Shown: positions 1 to 7,835 of the stretch, one piece after another | Layout: every line of letters starts with the position of its first letter | Position numbering within the stretch: position 1 is the stretch's first letter | Source: Halomonas litopenaei | GTDB lineage: Bacteria > Pseudomonadota > Gammaproteobacteria > Pseudomonadales > Halomonadaceae | Length of the DNA: 64,000 bases | Assembly: GCF_017303055.1 (NCBI RefSeq) | Contig: NZ_JAEKJT010000001.1 | Span: 1-64,000 of the forward strand | Direction: 5' to 3' | Program-made: the position numbers and the translations under genes | Notes under the pieces: model-generated | Told to the model about the DNA's origin: nothing | The model's database searches: none | Seen by the model: only the letters and a program-made list of their open reading frames with translations

Positions 1-114
1 TGACGACCATAGCGAGTGGGAACCACCTGATCCCTTGCCGAACTCAGAAGTGAAACCGCTCAGCGCCGATGGTAGTGTGGGGTCTCCCCATGCGAGAGTA
101 GGTCATCGTCAGGC
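1..114 (+). rRNA. rrf: 5S ribosomal RNA, partial (5' end outside window)
   Basis: The sequence carries the conserved 5S core, including CCGAACTCAGAAGTGAAAC at 37-55 and the 3' strand GTAGGTCATCGTCAGGC. The terminal helix pairs TGACGA at the start with TCGTCA near 105-110, so only a few 5' bases are missing. The 16S and 23S genes should lie to the left, outside the window. A strong terminator hairpin follows within 5 bases, as expected for the last gene of an rRNA operon. Confidence 0.95.
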
Positions 115-118
115 ATTT

Positions 119-169
119 ACATAAGCAAAAACCCCCGACTCCGAAGGAGTTGGGGGTTTTTGCTTATGT
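119..169 (+). terminator. rRNA operon terminator, 24-bp hairpin
   Basis: The arms at 119-142 and 146-169 pair over 24 bases with one G-U pair and a 3-base GAA loop. An A-tract precedes the GC core and a T-tract (TTTTT) follows it, so it can act in both directions. It sits directly after the 5S 3' end. Confidence 0.93.
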
Positions 170-188
170 CTGACCGATGACCCTTCCT

Positions 189-334
189 CGTATGCGAGAG
201 TAGGGTGAGAGCCGCCCGGACAATGCAACGCATTGTCAGGCTCGAACGGGCGAGGGATGTAAAGCCGCTTGCGGCGCCCCGAGCCCAGGCTCAAGGCCAC
301 GAAGTGGCCGCAGAGGCGTCAGGCATTTATTCAG
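189..334 (+). repeat. Decayed copy of the 5S rRNA 3' end, split by a hairpin array
   Basis: TATGCGAGAGTAGG at 191-204 and CGTCAGGCATTTA at about 317-329 match the two halves of the 5S 3' end and its downstream bases (90-118). About 110 bases are inserted between the halves. That insert is a row of small perfect hairpins: 219-226/230-237, 241-244/251-254, 264-268/271-275, 281-285/288-292 and 295-300/304-309. No coding potential is convincing here. It looks like a degenerate duplicate of the operon's distal end, not a functional 5S gene. Confidence 0.7.
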
Positions 335-337
335 AAG

Positions 338-374
338 AAGCCCGGTTATCGAGAGATAATCGGGCTTTCTTTTG
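338..374 (+). terminator. Intrinsic terminator behind 5S remnant
   Basis: A 13-bp stem, AAGCCCGGTTATC (338-350) with GATAATCGGGCTT (355-367), has a GAGA loop and one G-T pair and is followed by a TTTCTTTT tract. The same bases CGTCAGGCATTTA that precede the real rRNA terminator precede this one. Confidence 0.85.
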
Positions 375-381
375 TGTAAAA

Positions 382-414
382 AGCCGCATGCATGGGCTCT
401 TGATACGTTCAGCC
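382..414 (+). repeat. 33-bp post-terminator repeat, copy 1 (copy 2 at 831-863)
   Basis: The block beginning AGCCGCATGCATGG and ending ATACGTTCAGCC is found again at 831-863 with three differences. Both copies lie just after a terminator that follows a 5S-tail remnant, so the duplicated unit includes tail, terminator and this flank. Confidence 0.85.
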
Positions 415-442
415 GCTCTTTATTTGTGGGGCCGCGCCGATA

Positions 443-541
443 ACCCCCTCGGCGCGGTCCGGCCGCTCGCAAGCTCGCGTCGTTCGCCACCCCTTGCAGC
501 TTCGCTGCAAAAGCTTGGGGTGACTCACCCCCATGCGAGAG
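443..541 (+). repeat. Imperfect direct repeat, partner at about 633-746
   Basis: Both copies share CCCTCGGCG, GGTCCGGCC, GCGTTCGCCACCC, TTGCAGCTTCGCTG and CTCACCCCCATGCG in the same order. The second copy carries insertions between the shared blocks. The copy here contains nested hairpins: TTGCAGC with GCTGCAA around a TTC loop, enclosed by CACCCC and GGGGTG. In both copies the block runs straight into a 5S-like ATGCG(A/T)GAG motif. The unit appears to belong to the duplicated rRNA distal region. Confidence 0.7.
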
Positions 542-740
542 GCAAGCTGCCTGGTTGCTAGTGCCACTGCGGATATCGGGATTTTCCACAAGGTCAAGAT
601 CGTTGCCCATAGATGAGTGCGGGTCGATGGCTCCCTCGGCGTGGTCCGGCCTGGCTCTTCTCAAGGGCGGGCTCGTGGCGTTCGCCACCCTTTGCAGCTT
701 CGCTGGAGCCGTTGTAAAGAGCGCCAGGGTGGCTCACCCC

Positions 741-783
741 CATGCGTGAGTAGGCGGAAGGCCGCCCCGACGTCAGGCATTTA
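741..783 (+). repeat. Second decayed 5S rRNA 3' end
   Basis: CATGCGTGAGTAGG at 741-754 and CGTCAGGCATTTA at 771-783 again match the 5S 3' end. Here the two halves are separated by only 16 bases that form a short GC hairpin. The remnant lacks the conserved 5S core and is directly followed by another terminator. Confidence 0.7.
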
Positions 784-786
784 TTT

Positions 787-829
787 AGAAAAGCCCAATT
801 CCGAAAGGAGTTGGGCTTTCTTTATTTAA
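787..829 (+). terminator. Intrinsic terminator behind second 5S remnant
   Basis: The stem AAAGCCCAATTCC (790-802) pairs with GGAGTTGGGCTTT (807-819) around a GAAA loop, with one G-T pair. A T-rich tail follows and an AT-rich outer stem extends it. It resembles the two terminators upstream in design. Confidence 0.85.
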
Positions 830-863
830 GAGCCGCATGCATGGACTCTCTATACGTTCAGCC

Positions 864-1094
864 ATTTGCTACACGTGGGCGCGCTTAAGCACTATCCGCT
901 GCGCTCCAGTTCGTCGTGATGAGGGGCTGGGCGTCTATGTCCCGGCCTTAGCGCAGCGATCACGGGAGATCCACCCAAAAGAGCATTGTGGAAATGTGTC
1001 GACCTATTCGATAGTAGAGCGAACAGGGATGGGCCTAGTGGCTTTTCTCTACTGGATCATCAGGGGGCACGAGTGCCCCGGCAGGGAGGCGAAC
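864..1094. other. Spacer without recognised gene
   Basis: Between the second post-terminator repeat and the DUF2938 gene I see no credible reading frame, RNA gene or strong promoter. A frame that runs through this stretch into the downstream gene has no family-like sequence before residue 87. The promoter of the DUF2938 gene should lie here. Confidence 0.5.
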
Positions 1095-1583
1095 ATGCTG
1101 GAAACCTTGGGACTTGCGGTATTGATCGGGCTTGGTGGCACTGCGCTACTCGATGTATGGAACCTGCTGCTGAACAGGACGTTGGGTCAGCCGCTACCGC
1201 CCTGGCACCTGATCGGCCGCTGGTTCGCTGGCCTGCCGCGAGGTCAGCTGGTTCATCGTCAAGGTATCTCCTCGTCGGCACCTGTCCGAGGTGAGCTGGC
1301 CATCGGATGGTGCATGCACTACGTGGTAGGAATCAGTTTCGCGCTGGTACTTCTGCTGATTTGGGGCCTTGAATGGGCCGCTATGCCGACGTTTGGTCCG
1401 GCTCTGCTGGTGGGGCTGGTGACCGTTGGGGCCGGCTGGTTCATCCTGCAGCCGGGACTGGGGGTTGGCGTGGCTTGTTCCAATGCACCGAACCCTGGTC
1501 TCGCACGCATGAATAATGTGGTAGGTCATGTGGTGTTCGCGCTCGGCATGTATCTGGCGGCTCGACTCTTTACTGCTATCTGA
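1095..1583 (+). CDS. DUF2938 family membrane protein
   Basis: This 162-residue protein has about four hydrophobic segments (near residues 4-20, 68-90, 93-115 and 140-158) and should be an inner-membrane protein. The order of motifs, with WHLIGRW in the first third and GxGxxCSNAPNP before the last helix, fits my memory of the DUF2938 family, whose function is unknown. The start is set at 1095 because GGGAGG precedes this ATG at good spacing. The frame is open further upstream, to 837, but that part is not protein-like. Its 3' end overlaps the convergent gene at 1576-2367 by 8 bases. It stands alone in its direction. Confidence 0.75.
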   Translation: MLETLGLAVLIGLGGTALLDVWNLLLNRTLGQPLPPWHLIGRWFAGLPRGQLVHRQGISSSAPVRGELAIGWCMHYVVGISFALVLLLIWGLEWAAMPTFGPALLVGLVTVGAGWFILQPGLGVGVACSNAPNPGLARMNNVVGHVVFALGMYLAARLFTAI

Positions 1584-2367
1584 GCGGCGCTCTGATCAGT
1601 GATGCAGGGGTGAAGTGTGGCTCCAGGTAGACCGTGTTGGCGCTAAGGGGCATGCCTTGCAGCGCTGCGGTGAGTGACGATCGAGTAAGATCCGGTGCTG
1701 CCAAGGCTACCGCTTCGCCGAGCAGGATGCCCAGGGCATAGCCTCTTAGGGACTCTGGCCCTTGCTCATGGGCAGCGGCCCAGCTGAGTGCTTGCGGATG
1801 AGGAATGGCGAGAATCACATCATGTCCGTTGGCGGCCAAGGCTGCGGCGTGATTGCCCAGATGACCAAGGCATCCTGCCAAGGTACGTGGCGTCTGCCGT
1901 CGCTCACCGTCTTCCAGCTCTGCCACGATGTCCTCGCTGGTGACCAGTGCAACGTCGGGCGCTGCCGTCACCGGTAATATCATGGTCAGCAGGCGAAAGC
2001 GGAACTCATCGCCATCTTGCCCCAGTAGGCCGACCTGCTCGGCGCTGATGCGGCGCACCTCAGCCAAGGCTGCCAGGAGGCAGGCGGTTTTCAGGCGCTC
2101 TTTCAACATGGTGTCCAGCTCCACCAGGGTGAACAGGGCATCCTGTCGTGTGGTCATTTCAATCCGATGTGACGAAGGACCCTGCTGGTTGTGGCGGGAA
2201 ATGGCGGCGCTAAAGCCGATATCAAGATCGGAGCTGCCGGAGATACCGATCAAGACACGCTGATCGTCGGCAGCCGGAGCGGCATTCGCCGCGTAGCTCG
2301 GGTGACTGGGGTGACTCAATAGGACAACGCACCCTGCCAGAAGCAGGCTTCGAAGGACGGCTCTCAA
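1576..2367 (-). CDS. Orphan secreted protein, weakly like ABC substrate-binding proteins
   Basis: The product has 263 residues. The start is a TTG at 2367, chosen because AAGGA lies 8 bases upstream and the resulting N-terminus is a clean signal peptide (Arg-rich start, hydrophobic core from residue 5, Ala-rich cleavage zone near 27). The frame stays open upstream into the LysR gene, but no start there makes a secretion signal. The C-terminal stretch GEAVALAAPDLTRSSL followed by an ALQGM motif is reminiscent of the last helix of branched-chain amino-acid type binding proteins (Peripla_BP_6). At 263 residues it is much shorter than that family's usual 380-400. No permease or ATPase gene is adjacent. 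It follows the LysR gene by 71 bases in the same direction and may be co-transcribed. The function is unknown; the resemblance is weak. Confidence 0.6.
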   Translation of the reverse strand: MRAVLRSLLLAGCVVLLSHPSHPSYAANAAPAADDQRVLIGISGSSDLDIGFSAAISRHNQQGPSSHRIEMTTRQDALFTLVELDTMLKERLKTACLLAALAEVRRISAEQVGLLGQDGDEFRFRLLTMILPVTAAPDVALVTSEDIVAELEDGERRQTPRTLAGCLGHLGNHAAALAANGHDVILAIPHPQALSWAAAHEQGPESLRGYALGILLGEAVALAAPDLTRSSLTAALQGMPLSANTVYLEPHFTPASLIRAPLR

Positions 2368-2438
2368 TAGGAAGGTCCTTGTCGCATGTTGTATTAGCAA
2401 ACCACCAATAGCGCGAGTGATCAAGCCAGGGATGACTG

Positions 2439-3386
2439 TCAGCGGGACCCATGCTTGAGCGTTGCGGCCTCTTGCCGCAAGCGTTCCGCCAGGGCGCGAG
2501 CCGGCTCGCTCAGTAAGCTGTCTTTGCGAGTGATCAGGCCGAAGGGAGCCAAGGTTCTTGCCAGAGTGACCGGTAGGCGCTGCACGCGCTCCATCTCGAG
2601 GTGCTCTCTCAGCACACTTTCTGACATCACCATCAAGCCATCGCTGCGCTGTACCAGCTGCAAGGCAGCAAAGATCGAGCTGCATTCGATCACGTCCCGA
2701 GGCGATACCACTCCCAAGGTCTCGAAGGCTTTTTCCAGGGCCTGGCGCGCCGGTGTGCTCATCGGCTGCAGGATCCACGGCCATTCATCCAGCAGGGCCG
2801 TCAGTGGCGGAAGGTCGTGTTCCAGTAGCGGATGTCCGCACCGTACTACCGTCAACAGGGTTTCCTCGCCGAGAGGCTCGAAATCAAAGGCATTGTGCTG
2901 CAGGACGGAGGTATAGCGTGCGATAGCCAGTTCAATCTTGCCCTGTTCCAGTAGTTCGGCTAGCTGGTCGCTGGTCTCGCCCATCAGGCGTATCTGCAGC
3001 AACGGTCGGTCACGTTTGAGGGCGATGATGGCACCAGCGACCAGGTCGGGTGCTGCACCCATGATGGCTCCCACAGCCAGCTGCCCTTGGCCGCCTAGTT
3101 GATGACGGCGAACTTCCTCGGCGCAGCGGTCGAGTCGAGCCAGAGCGTTGTCCGCGAAGTCGATCAGCATCTCACCCACGCTGGTGGGCAACATCCCTCT
3201 GGACGTTCGCGTGAACAACTGGCTAGCGAAGGTCCGCTCGATTTCGCTCAGCATTCGCGTTGCTGCTGGCTGAGACATGTGCATGGCATCGGCTGTCTGA
3301 TGGAGATTTCGACGCCGCCCCAGCGTCGAGATCATCATCAGGTGCTTGTAGCGCAAGCGAGACAACAGGGCGTGATGGGTGTCCAT
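2439..3386 (-). CDS. LysR-family regulator, likely of the L-rhamnose operon
   Basis: This 315-residue protein has the length and layout of LysR regulators: a winged helix-turn-helix at about residues 9-65 (with QTADAMHMSQPAATRML) and a C-terminal effector domain from about 90. The start is the ATG at 3386, preceded by GGGAG; a longer frame to 3455 adds 23 residues that do not fit the family. It is transcribed away from the rhmD operon. The shared spacer holds an inverted repeat typical of LysR sites (3455-3471). By position it should sense an intermediate of rhamnose breakdown such as L-rhamnonate, but the ligand is inferred only. Many rhamnose operons use AraC, DeoR or IclR-type regulators instead, so this arrangement is worth noting. 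The subfamily resembles GbpR-like regulators of sugar uptake. Confidence 0.88.
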   Translation of the reverse strand: MDTHHALLSRLRYKHLMMISTLGRRRNLHQTADAMHMSQPAATRMLSEIERTFASQLFTRTSRGMLPTSVGEMLIDFADNALARLDRCAEEVRRHQLGGQGQLAVGAIMGAAPDLVAGAIIALKRDRPLLQIRLMGETSDQLAELLEQGKIELAIARYTSVLQHNAFDFEPLGEETLLTVVRCGHPLLEHDLPPLTALLDEWPWILQPMSTPARQALEKAFETLGVVSPRDVIECSSIFAALQLVQRSDGLMVMSESVLREHLEMERVQRLPVTLARTLAPFGLITRKDSLLSEPARALAERLRQEAATLKHGSR

Positions 3387-3454
3387 CCTGGCTCCCGGAA
3401 TGCAATGTGATACCCGGAGATTATGGGGTGGCGCGACCAAGTTGATGTTAGACA

Positions 3455-3471
3455 TTGGTCTGTATTACCAA
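3455..3471. promoter_or_regulatory. Candidate LysR operator, TTGGT-N7-ACCAA
   Basis: A perfect 5-bp inverted repeat with a 7-base spacer fits the T-N11-A pattern of LysR-family binding sites. It lies between the divergent LysR and rhmD start codons, 69 bases before the LysR ATG and 162 bases before rhmD. The assignment rests on motif form and position only. Confidence 0.5.
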
Positions 3472-3632
3472 GTTAGGCTTTATCAGGCCAGTACCGACAA
3501 ACCCCCGCCCATGGGACTTTACGCACTCTGATAATAAAAAGGTATCGCGCAAGCCGGCTTTTTGATTGGTGAGGCTATGCCCGGATTGGCTAGAAAGGTG
3601 TCAGTCCAAGTGCATAAGCGAGGAAGCGCTAC

Positions 3633-4817
3633 ATGAGTGCGGTCACCATCAAGCAGGTTCGTGCCTTCACCGTTCGCGGTGGGGGTGCCGACTACCACGA
3701 TCAGGCCGAAGGTCACTGGATCGACGGGCAGATATCCACGCCCATGAGCAAGTATCCCGAATACCGAATGAATCGCCGCAGCTTCGGGCTCAACGTACTG
3801 GGCACCCTGGTGGTGGAGGTGGAGGCCAGCGATGGCACGGTAGGTTTTGCTGTGACCACTGCCGGCGATATCGGTGCCTTTATCGTCGAGCGGCACTTGG
3901 CGAGGTTTCTCGAGGGTCGCAAGATCACCGAGATCGAGAAGATGTGGGATCAGATGTTCAACGCCACGTTGTTCTATGGGCGCAAGGGCATCGTGATCAA
4001 TACCATCTCCGGGGTCGACCTGGCCCTCTGGGATCTGCTCGGCAAGGTGCGCGGCGAGCCGGTACATGAACTGCTGGGAGGGGCCGTGCGCGATGAGCTG
4101 CAGTTCTACGCCACCGGAGCACGCCCGGACCTGGCCAAGGACATGGGCTTTATAGGTGGCAAGATGCCGCTTGTTCATGGCCCCGCCGAGGGCAATCAGG
4201 GGCTGGCCCGCAACCTTGAACATCTGGCCGAGATGCGCTCCCGGGTCGGTGACGACTTCTGGCTGATGTATGACTGCTGGATGAGCCTGGACGTGAACTA
4301 CGCCACGCGATTGGCTCAGGGGGCTAGCGAGCTTGGCCTCAAGTGGATCGAGGAGGCCCTGCCGCCAGACGATTACTGGGGGTACGCCGAACTCAAGCGC
4401 AATGTGCCCAAAGGCATGTTGGTCAACACCGGTGAGCACGAGGCCACTCGCTGGGGCTTCCGCCTGCTGATGGAGATGGACTGCTGTGACGTCATTCAGC
4501 CCGACGTGGGCTGGTGTGGTGGGGTGACTGAGCTGATCAAGATCTCCGCGCTGGCCGACGCTCACAACAAGCTGGTCGTGCCGCACGGCTCCTCGGTCTA
4601 CAGCTATCACTTTGTGATTACCCGCCATAACAGCCCCTTCGCCGAGTTCCTGATGATGGCCCCGAAAGCCGACGAGGTGGTGCCAATGTTCCATCCGTTG
4701 CTGCTGGATGAGCCGGTGCCAAGCCAGGGCCGCATGTCGGTATCGGCGCTGGACAAGCCGGGCTTCGGGGTACGCCTCAATCCCGAGTGTGAACTTGCAC
4801 GCCCATATACTCACTGA
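3633..4817 (+). CDS. rhmD: L-rhamnonate dehydratase
   Basis: This enolase-superfamily enzyme dehydrates L-rhamnonate to 2-keto-3-deoxy-L-rhamnonate in the cytoplasm. The 394-residue product closely follows E. coli RhmD throughout: [15 protein letters not shown] near the start, [20 protein letters not shown] in the middle and LDKPGFGV near the end. Predicted Mg2+ ligands are Asp214, Glu240 and Glu268, and His318 in PHGSSVYS is the expected catalytic base. The start is supported by GAGGAAG six bases upstream. It is the first gene of a seven-gene rightward operon and is divergent from a LysR gene. The following rhaM gene starts 24 bases after the stop. Confidence 0.96.
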   Translation: MSAVTIKQVRAFTVRGGGADYHDQAEGHWIDGQISTPMSKYPEYRMNRRSFGLNVLGTLVVEVEASDGTVGFAVTTAGDIGAFIVERHLARFLEGRKITEIEKMWDQMFNATLFYGRKGIVINTISGVDLALWDLLGKVRGEPVHELLGGAVRDELQFYATGARPDLAKDMGFIGGKMPLVHGPAEGNQGLARNLEHLAEMRSRVGDDFWLMYDCWMSLDVNYATRLAQGASELGLKWIEEALPPDDYWGYAELKRNVPKGMLVNTGEHEATRWGFRLLMEMDCCDVIQPDVGWCGGVTELIKISALADAHNKLVVPHGSSVYSYHFVITRHNSPFAEFLMMAPKADEVVPMFHPLLLDEPVPSQGRMSVSALDKPGFGVRLNPECELARPYTH

Positions 4818-4841
4818 CGTCGAACGCCTCGAGGAAGCCCT

Positions 4842-5171
4842 ATGGAACTTAGAGCCTTCCGTATGACCCTGAGTCCCGGTCAGCAAGCCGAGTATCGGCG
4901 CCGTCACGATGCGCTATGGCCCGAGCTGGGCCAGGCACTGGCTGAGGCCGGAGTGATCGACTATCGCATCTACGTGGACAGCGAACGGAACGCTCTTTTT
5001 GCGGTGATGCAGCTGGCCGAGGGGCACACCGTCGATGACTTGCCAAAGCTCCCTGTCATGCGGCGGTGGTGGACGCACATGGCCGATATCATGCAGACCC
5101 ATCCCGATGATTCGCCGGTGGTGGTGGATCTCGAGGAAGTCTTTACCTTCGGTCCGGGAGCGACGTCATGA
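4842..5171 (+). CDS. rhaM: L-rhamnose mutarotase
   Basis: This 109-residue protein interconverts the alpha and beta anomers of L-rhamnose. It has the RhaM (YiiL) signature: FRM at the start, YRRRHDALWPEL with the expected catalytic His22, and VMRRWWTHMADIM in the second half. The usual family length is about 104 residues. Its presence argues that the cell takes up free rhamnose, since rhamnonate would not need it. It lies between rhmD and the lactonase gene. Its stop overlaps the next ATG by four bases (ATGA), which suggests translational coupling. Confidence 0.94.
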   Translation: MELRAFRMTLSPGQQAEYRRRHDALWPELGQALAEAGVIDYRIYVDSERNALFAVMQLAEGHTVDDLPKLPVMRRWWTHMADIMQTHPDDSPVVVDLEEVFTFGPGATS

Positions 5172-6064
5172 GCGTGTTATCGGTCGTTGATCCTCATCTG
5201 CATTACTGGTCCCTGGCGAACGGTATCCAGCCATGGTTGAACCGTCCAAAGCCCAACCTACTGGGCGACTACACGCCGATGGCGAAAGATCATCTGCCGA
5301 GGGACCTTGAGCGTGCCCGAGGCGCGATCGACATCGAGGCCTGTGTTCATGTGGAAGCCGATGCTGTTGATCCGGTAGCGGAGACTCGCTGGCTGACGCA
5401 GGTGGTCGATAGCGGAGCGCCACTGGCACCTGATGCCCTGGTGGTCGGCCTGGATCTGTCGCGACAGGACGTGGAGGCGCGACTCGATGCCCAGAGGGCG
5501 ATGAGCGACAGGGTTCGCGGCGTGCGCCAGATCCTCAATGTGCATCATGATCCGCTTTACGACTATGTCGGTCGTGACTACCTGAGCGACCCTGTGTGGC
5601 GCCGAAATCTGGCGCTGCTGGCCGGCCGAGGACTGTCCTTCGATCTCCAGATCTACCCGAGCCAGATGGCCCAGGCGGCAGCGTTGGCGCGTGAATACGA
5701 CGACATCCTTTTCGTGCTCAATCACGCGGGCATGTACGTGGACCGCCAGCTTCTCGATGGCTGGCGCCTGTGGAGAGACGGACTGCGTGAGCTGGCGGCC
5801 TGCGACAACGTCATGATCAAGCTCAGTGGATTCGGCATGCTCGACCACCAGTGGACGCGTGACTCCCTGACACCACTGGTATGGGAAGCCATCGATGCCT
5901 TCGGCGTCGAACGCGCCATGTTCGCCTCCAACTTTCCGGTGGATGGCCTGTACGCCGGTTATGAAGACATCTGGCGAACGTACCTCGAGATCGTGGCTGG
6001 CGCTTCTGCGAGTGAACGTGATGCCCTGTTTCGCGACAACGCCAGACGCTGCTATCGGCTGTAA
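5168..6064 (+). CDS. Amidohydrolase-type lactonase, probable L-rhamnono-1,4-lactonase
   Basis: The 298-residue protein belongs to the amidohydrolase_2 (COG3618) group of sugar lactonases. The metal-site motif DPHLHYW is at residues 8-14, and later motifs include NHAGMYVD and KLSGFGM and the ASNFPVD segment near residue 258. In this operon it should open L-rhamnono-gamma-lactone to L-rhamnonate, linking the dehydrogenase to RhmD. L-fuconolactonases belong to the same group, so substrate identity rests on context. It starts inside the end of rhaM (ATGA overlap). The next gene follows after 67 bases. Confidence 0.85.
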   Translation: MSVLSVVDPHLHYWSLANGIQPWLNRPKPNLLGDYTPMAKDHLPRDLERARGAIDIEACVHVEADAVDPVAETRWLTQVVDSGAPLAPDALVVGLDLSRQDVEARLDAQRAMSDRVRGVRQILNVHHDPLYDYVGRDYLSDPVWRRNLALLAGRGLSFDLQIYPSQMAQAAALAREYDDILFVLNHAGMYVDRQLLDGWRLWRDGLRELAACDNVMIKLSGFGMLDHQWTRDSLTPLVWEAIDAFGVERAMFASNFPVDGLYAGYEDIWRTYLEIVAGASASERDALFRDNARRCYRL

Positions 6065-6131
6065 GGGGGCGTCTCGCCGGTGGCCCCAGGCCCGTGGAAA
6101 CGCTACGTCCCCTCTATTTCAGGAGAACGCG

Positions 6132-6902
6132 ATGTTGCTCAACGACAAGACCGTCATCATTACCGGTGCGTCTCGCGGTATCGGTGCAGCAGCTGCATTG
6201 GAATGCGCTCGTCAGGGCGCCAACCTGGTCATCGGCTACAGCGGTAGTCCCACCAGCAAGGGCCAGGTCGATGAGTTGATTCAGCAGATCGAAGCGCAGG
6301 GGCGCAAGGCCGTCGCCGTAGGCGCCCCGGCGGAAGATCCTGACACCGGCGCGGCGCTGGTGGCCGCAGCGGTGGAGCACTTCTCCGGGGTCGACGTGTT
6401 CGTCAACAATGCCGGCATTTGCCCCTTCCACAGCTTTCTCGACATGCCCCGTGAGACCTACTTGAAGACCGTGGATACCAATCTCAACGGGGCCTACTTC
6501 GCGGTCCAGGCGGCGGCCAATCAAATGAAGGAACAGGGCCGAGGTGGAGCCATCATCGCGGTCAGCTCGATCAGCGCCCTGGTGGGGGGCGCCATGCAGA
6601 CCCACTACACGCCCACAAAGGCTGGCCTGCTGTCGTTGATGCAGTCCTGCGCGGTGGCGCTCGGGCCCTACGGTATTCGCTGCAATGCCGTCCTGCCCGG
6701 CACCATCGAGACCGACATCAACCGAGACGATTTGAGCGATACCGACAAACGTCAGTACATGGAGTCGCGCACTCCGCTGGGTCGTCTTGGGCGCCCGGAC
6801 GACCTGGCCGGTCCTATCGTCTTTCTGGCCTCTGACATGGCCCGCTATGTCACCGGCGCATCGCTGCTGGTGGATGGCGGCATGTTCGTCAACCTGCAGT
6901 AG
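6132..6902 (+). CDS. SDR dehydrogenase, probable L-rhamnose 1-dehydrogenase (NAD(P)+)
   Basis: This 256-residue classical short-chain dehydrogenase has TGASRGIG at 11-18 for the cofactor, NNAG at 92-95 and the Ser146-Tyr159-Lys163 active site. The length and context match known bacterial L-rhamnose 1-dehydrogenases, which oxidise L-rhamnose to L-rhamnono-1,4-lactone. An internal start at 6132 is chosen because AGGAGA lies 6 bases before it; the frame is open upstream into the lactonase gene. No acidic residue marks strict NAD specificity clearly, so the cofactor preference is left open. SDR enzymes are hard to assign by sequence alone; the neighbours make the call. Confidence 0.85.
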   Translation: MLLNDKTVIITGASRGIGAAAALECARQGANLVIGYSGSPTSKGQVDELIQQIEAQGRKAVAVGAPAEDPDTGAALVAAAVEHFSGVDVFVNNAGICPFHSFLDMPRETYLKTVDTNLNGAYFAVQAAANQMKEQGRGGAIIAVSSISALVGGAMQTHYTPTKAGLLSLMQSCAVALGPYGIRCNAVLPGTIETDINRDDLSDTDKRQYMESRTPLGRLGRPDDLAGPIVFLASDMARYVTGASLLVDGGMFVNLQ

Positions 6903-6973
6903 AGCCCGTCCTGACCCTGCATCGTGAGCCCACACCGCGATGCCTTATCCGACCTTGAAGGTGGAGTCTGATC

Positions 6974-7783
6974 ATGCAACTTCCCGACAACCGTTTTCGC
7001 GCCGGTCTTGAGCGCGACGCCGTGCAGTACGGTCTCTGGTCTGGCTTTGCCAGCGGCTACTGCGCCGAAATTGAAGCAGGACTTGGCTACGACTGGATGT
7101 TGATCGACGGCGAACATGCGCCCAACACGGTGCCGCAGATTCTGGCCCAGCTGCAGGCGGTAGCCGCCTATCCGGTGGCACCGGTGGTGCGCTCAGTCAA
7201 CCATGACCCCGCCTTGATCAAGCAGCTGCTCGATATCGGGGCCCAGACACTGATGGTGCCGATGGTGGAAACCGAGGCCCAGGCCCGCGCGCTGGTGGCG
7301 GCCATGCGCTACCCGCCCCATGGCAAGCGAGGTGTCGGTGGTGGCCTGGTGCGAGCCACGCGCTGGGACGACGTCGACGACTACCTGGCGGTGGCCCACC
7401 AGGAGCTATGCCTGATCGTACAGATTGAATCCGTCGCCGGCGTTGATAATGCCGCTGCAATTGCCGCGGTGGAAGGAGTGGACGCGGTGTTCATCGGCCC
7501 CGCAGATCTATCGTCGGCGCTGGGACACCCTGGAAACCCGGGGCATCCCCATGTGCAGAAGGCGATTGCCGCCACCATCGAGACCGTCAAGGCGACAGGC
7601 AAGGCGGTGGGAATTCTCGCTCCTCAGGAAGATGACGCCCGTCGCTACATTGGCCTTGGCTGTGATTTCGCCGCCGTGTCGATTGACGTCAGCCTGCTGC
7701 GCCAGGCGGCGCGAGCATCGCTGGCGAGGTTTGACGAGGCGGCGGGAACCCACTCGACGACTGGCGCGTCACGTACTTACTGA
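6974..7783 (+). CDS. rhmA: 2-keto-3-deoxy-L-rhamnonate aldolase
   Basis: This class II HpcH/HpaI-family aldolase cleaves 2-keto-3-deoxy-L-rhamnonate to pyruvate and L-lactaldehyde. The 269-residue product matches the RhmA (YfaU) pattern: GYDWMLIDGEHAPN with the catalytic His48, Arg73 in VRSV, GAQTLMVPMVET, the metal ligands Glu152 (QIES) and Asp178 (GPADLS), and GHPGNPGHP. The C-terminal 15 residues are Ser/Thr-rich and poorly conserved. It lies between the rhamnose dehydrogenase and the aldehyde dehydrogenase that would consume its product. Confidence 0.94.
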   Translation: MQLPDNRFRAGLERDAVQYGLWSGFASGYCAEIEAGLGYDWMLIDGEHAPNTVPQILAQLQAVAAYPVAPVVRSVNHDPALIKQLLDIGAQTLMVPMVETEAQARALVAAMRYPPHGKRGVGGGLVRATRWDDVDDYLAVAHQELCLIVQIESVAGVDNAAAIAAVEGVDAVFIGPADLSSALGHPGNPGHPHVQKAIAATIETVKATGKAVGILAPQEDDARRYIGLGCDFAAVSIDVSLLRQAARASLARFDEAAGTHSTTGASRTY

Positions 7784-7835
7784 TGCGGCTGTGCCCCAGC
7801 ACAGCATCCGACAACGACAAGACAGGAACACAGAC

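Noticed and set aside
205-829. Short reading frames on both strands downstream of the 5S gene
   Set aside because: They overlap repeats, terminators and 5S remnants, change frame between repeat copies and show no protein-like sequence.
3519-4907. Long open frame of 462 codons on the - strand opposite rhmD
   Set aside because: It lies entirely over the well-supported rhmD gene, has no ribosome site or family features, and is rich in His/Gln/Val as expected for an antisense shadow of a GC-rich gene.
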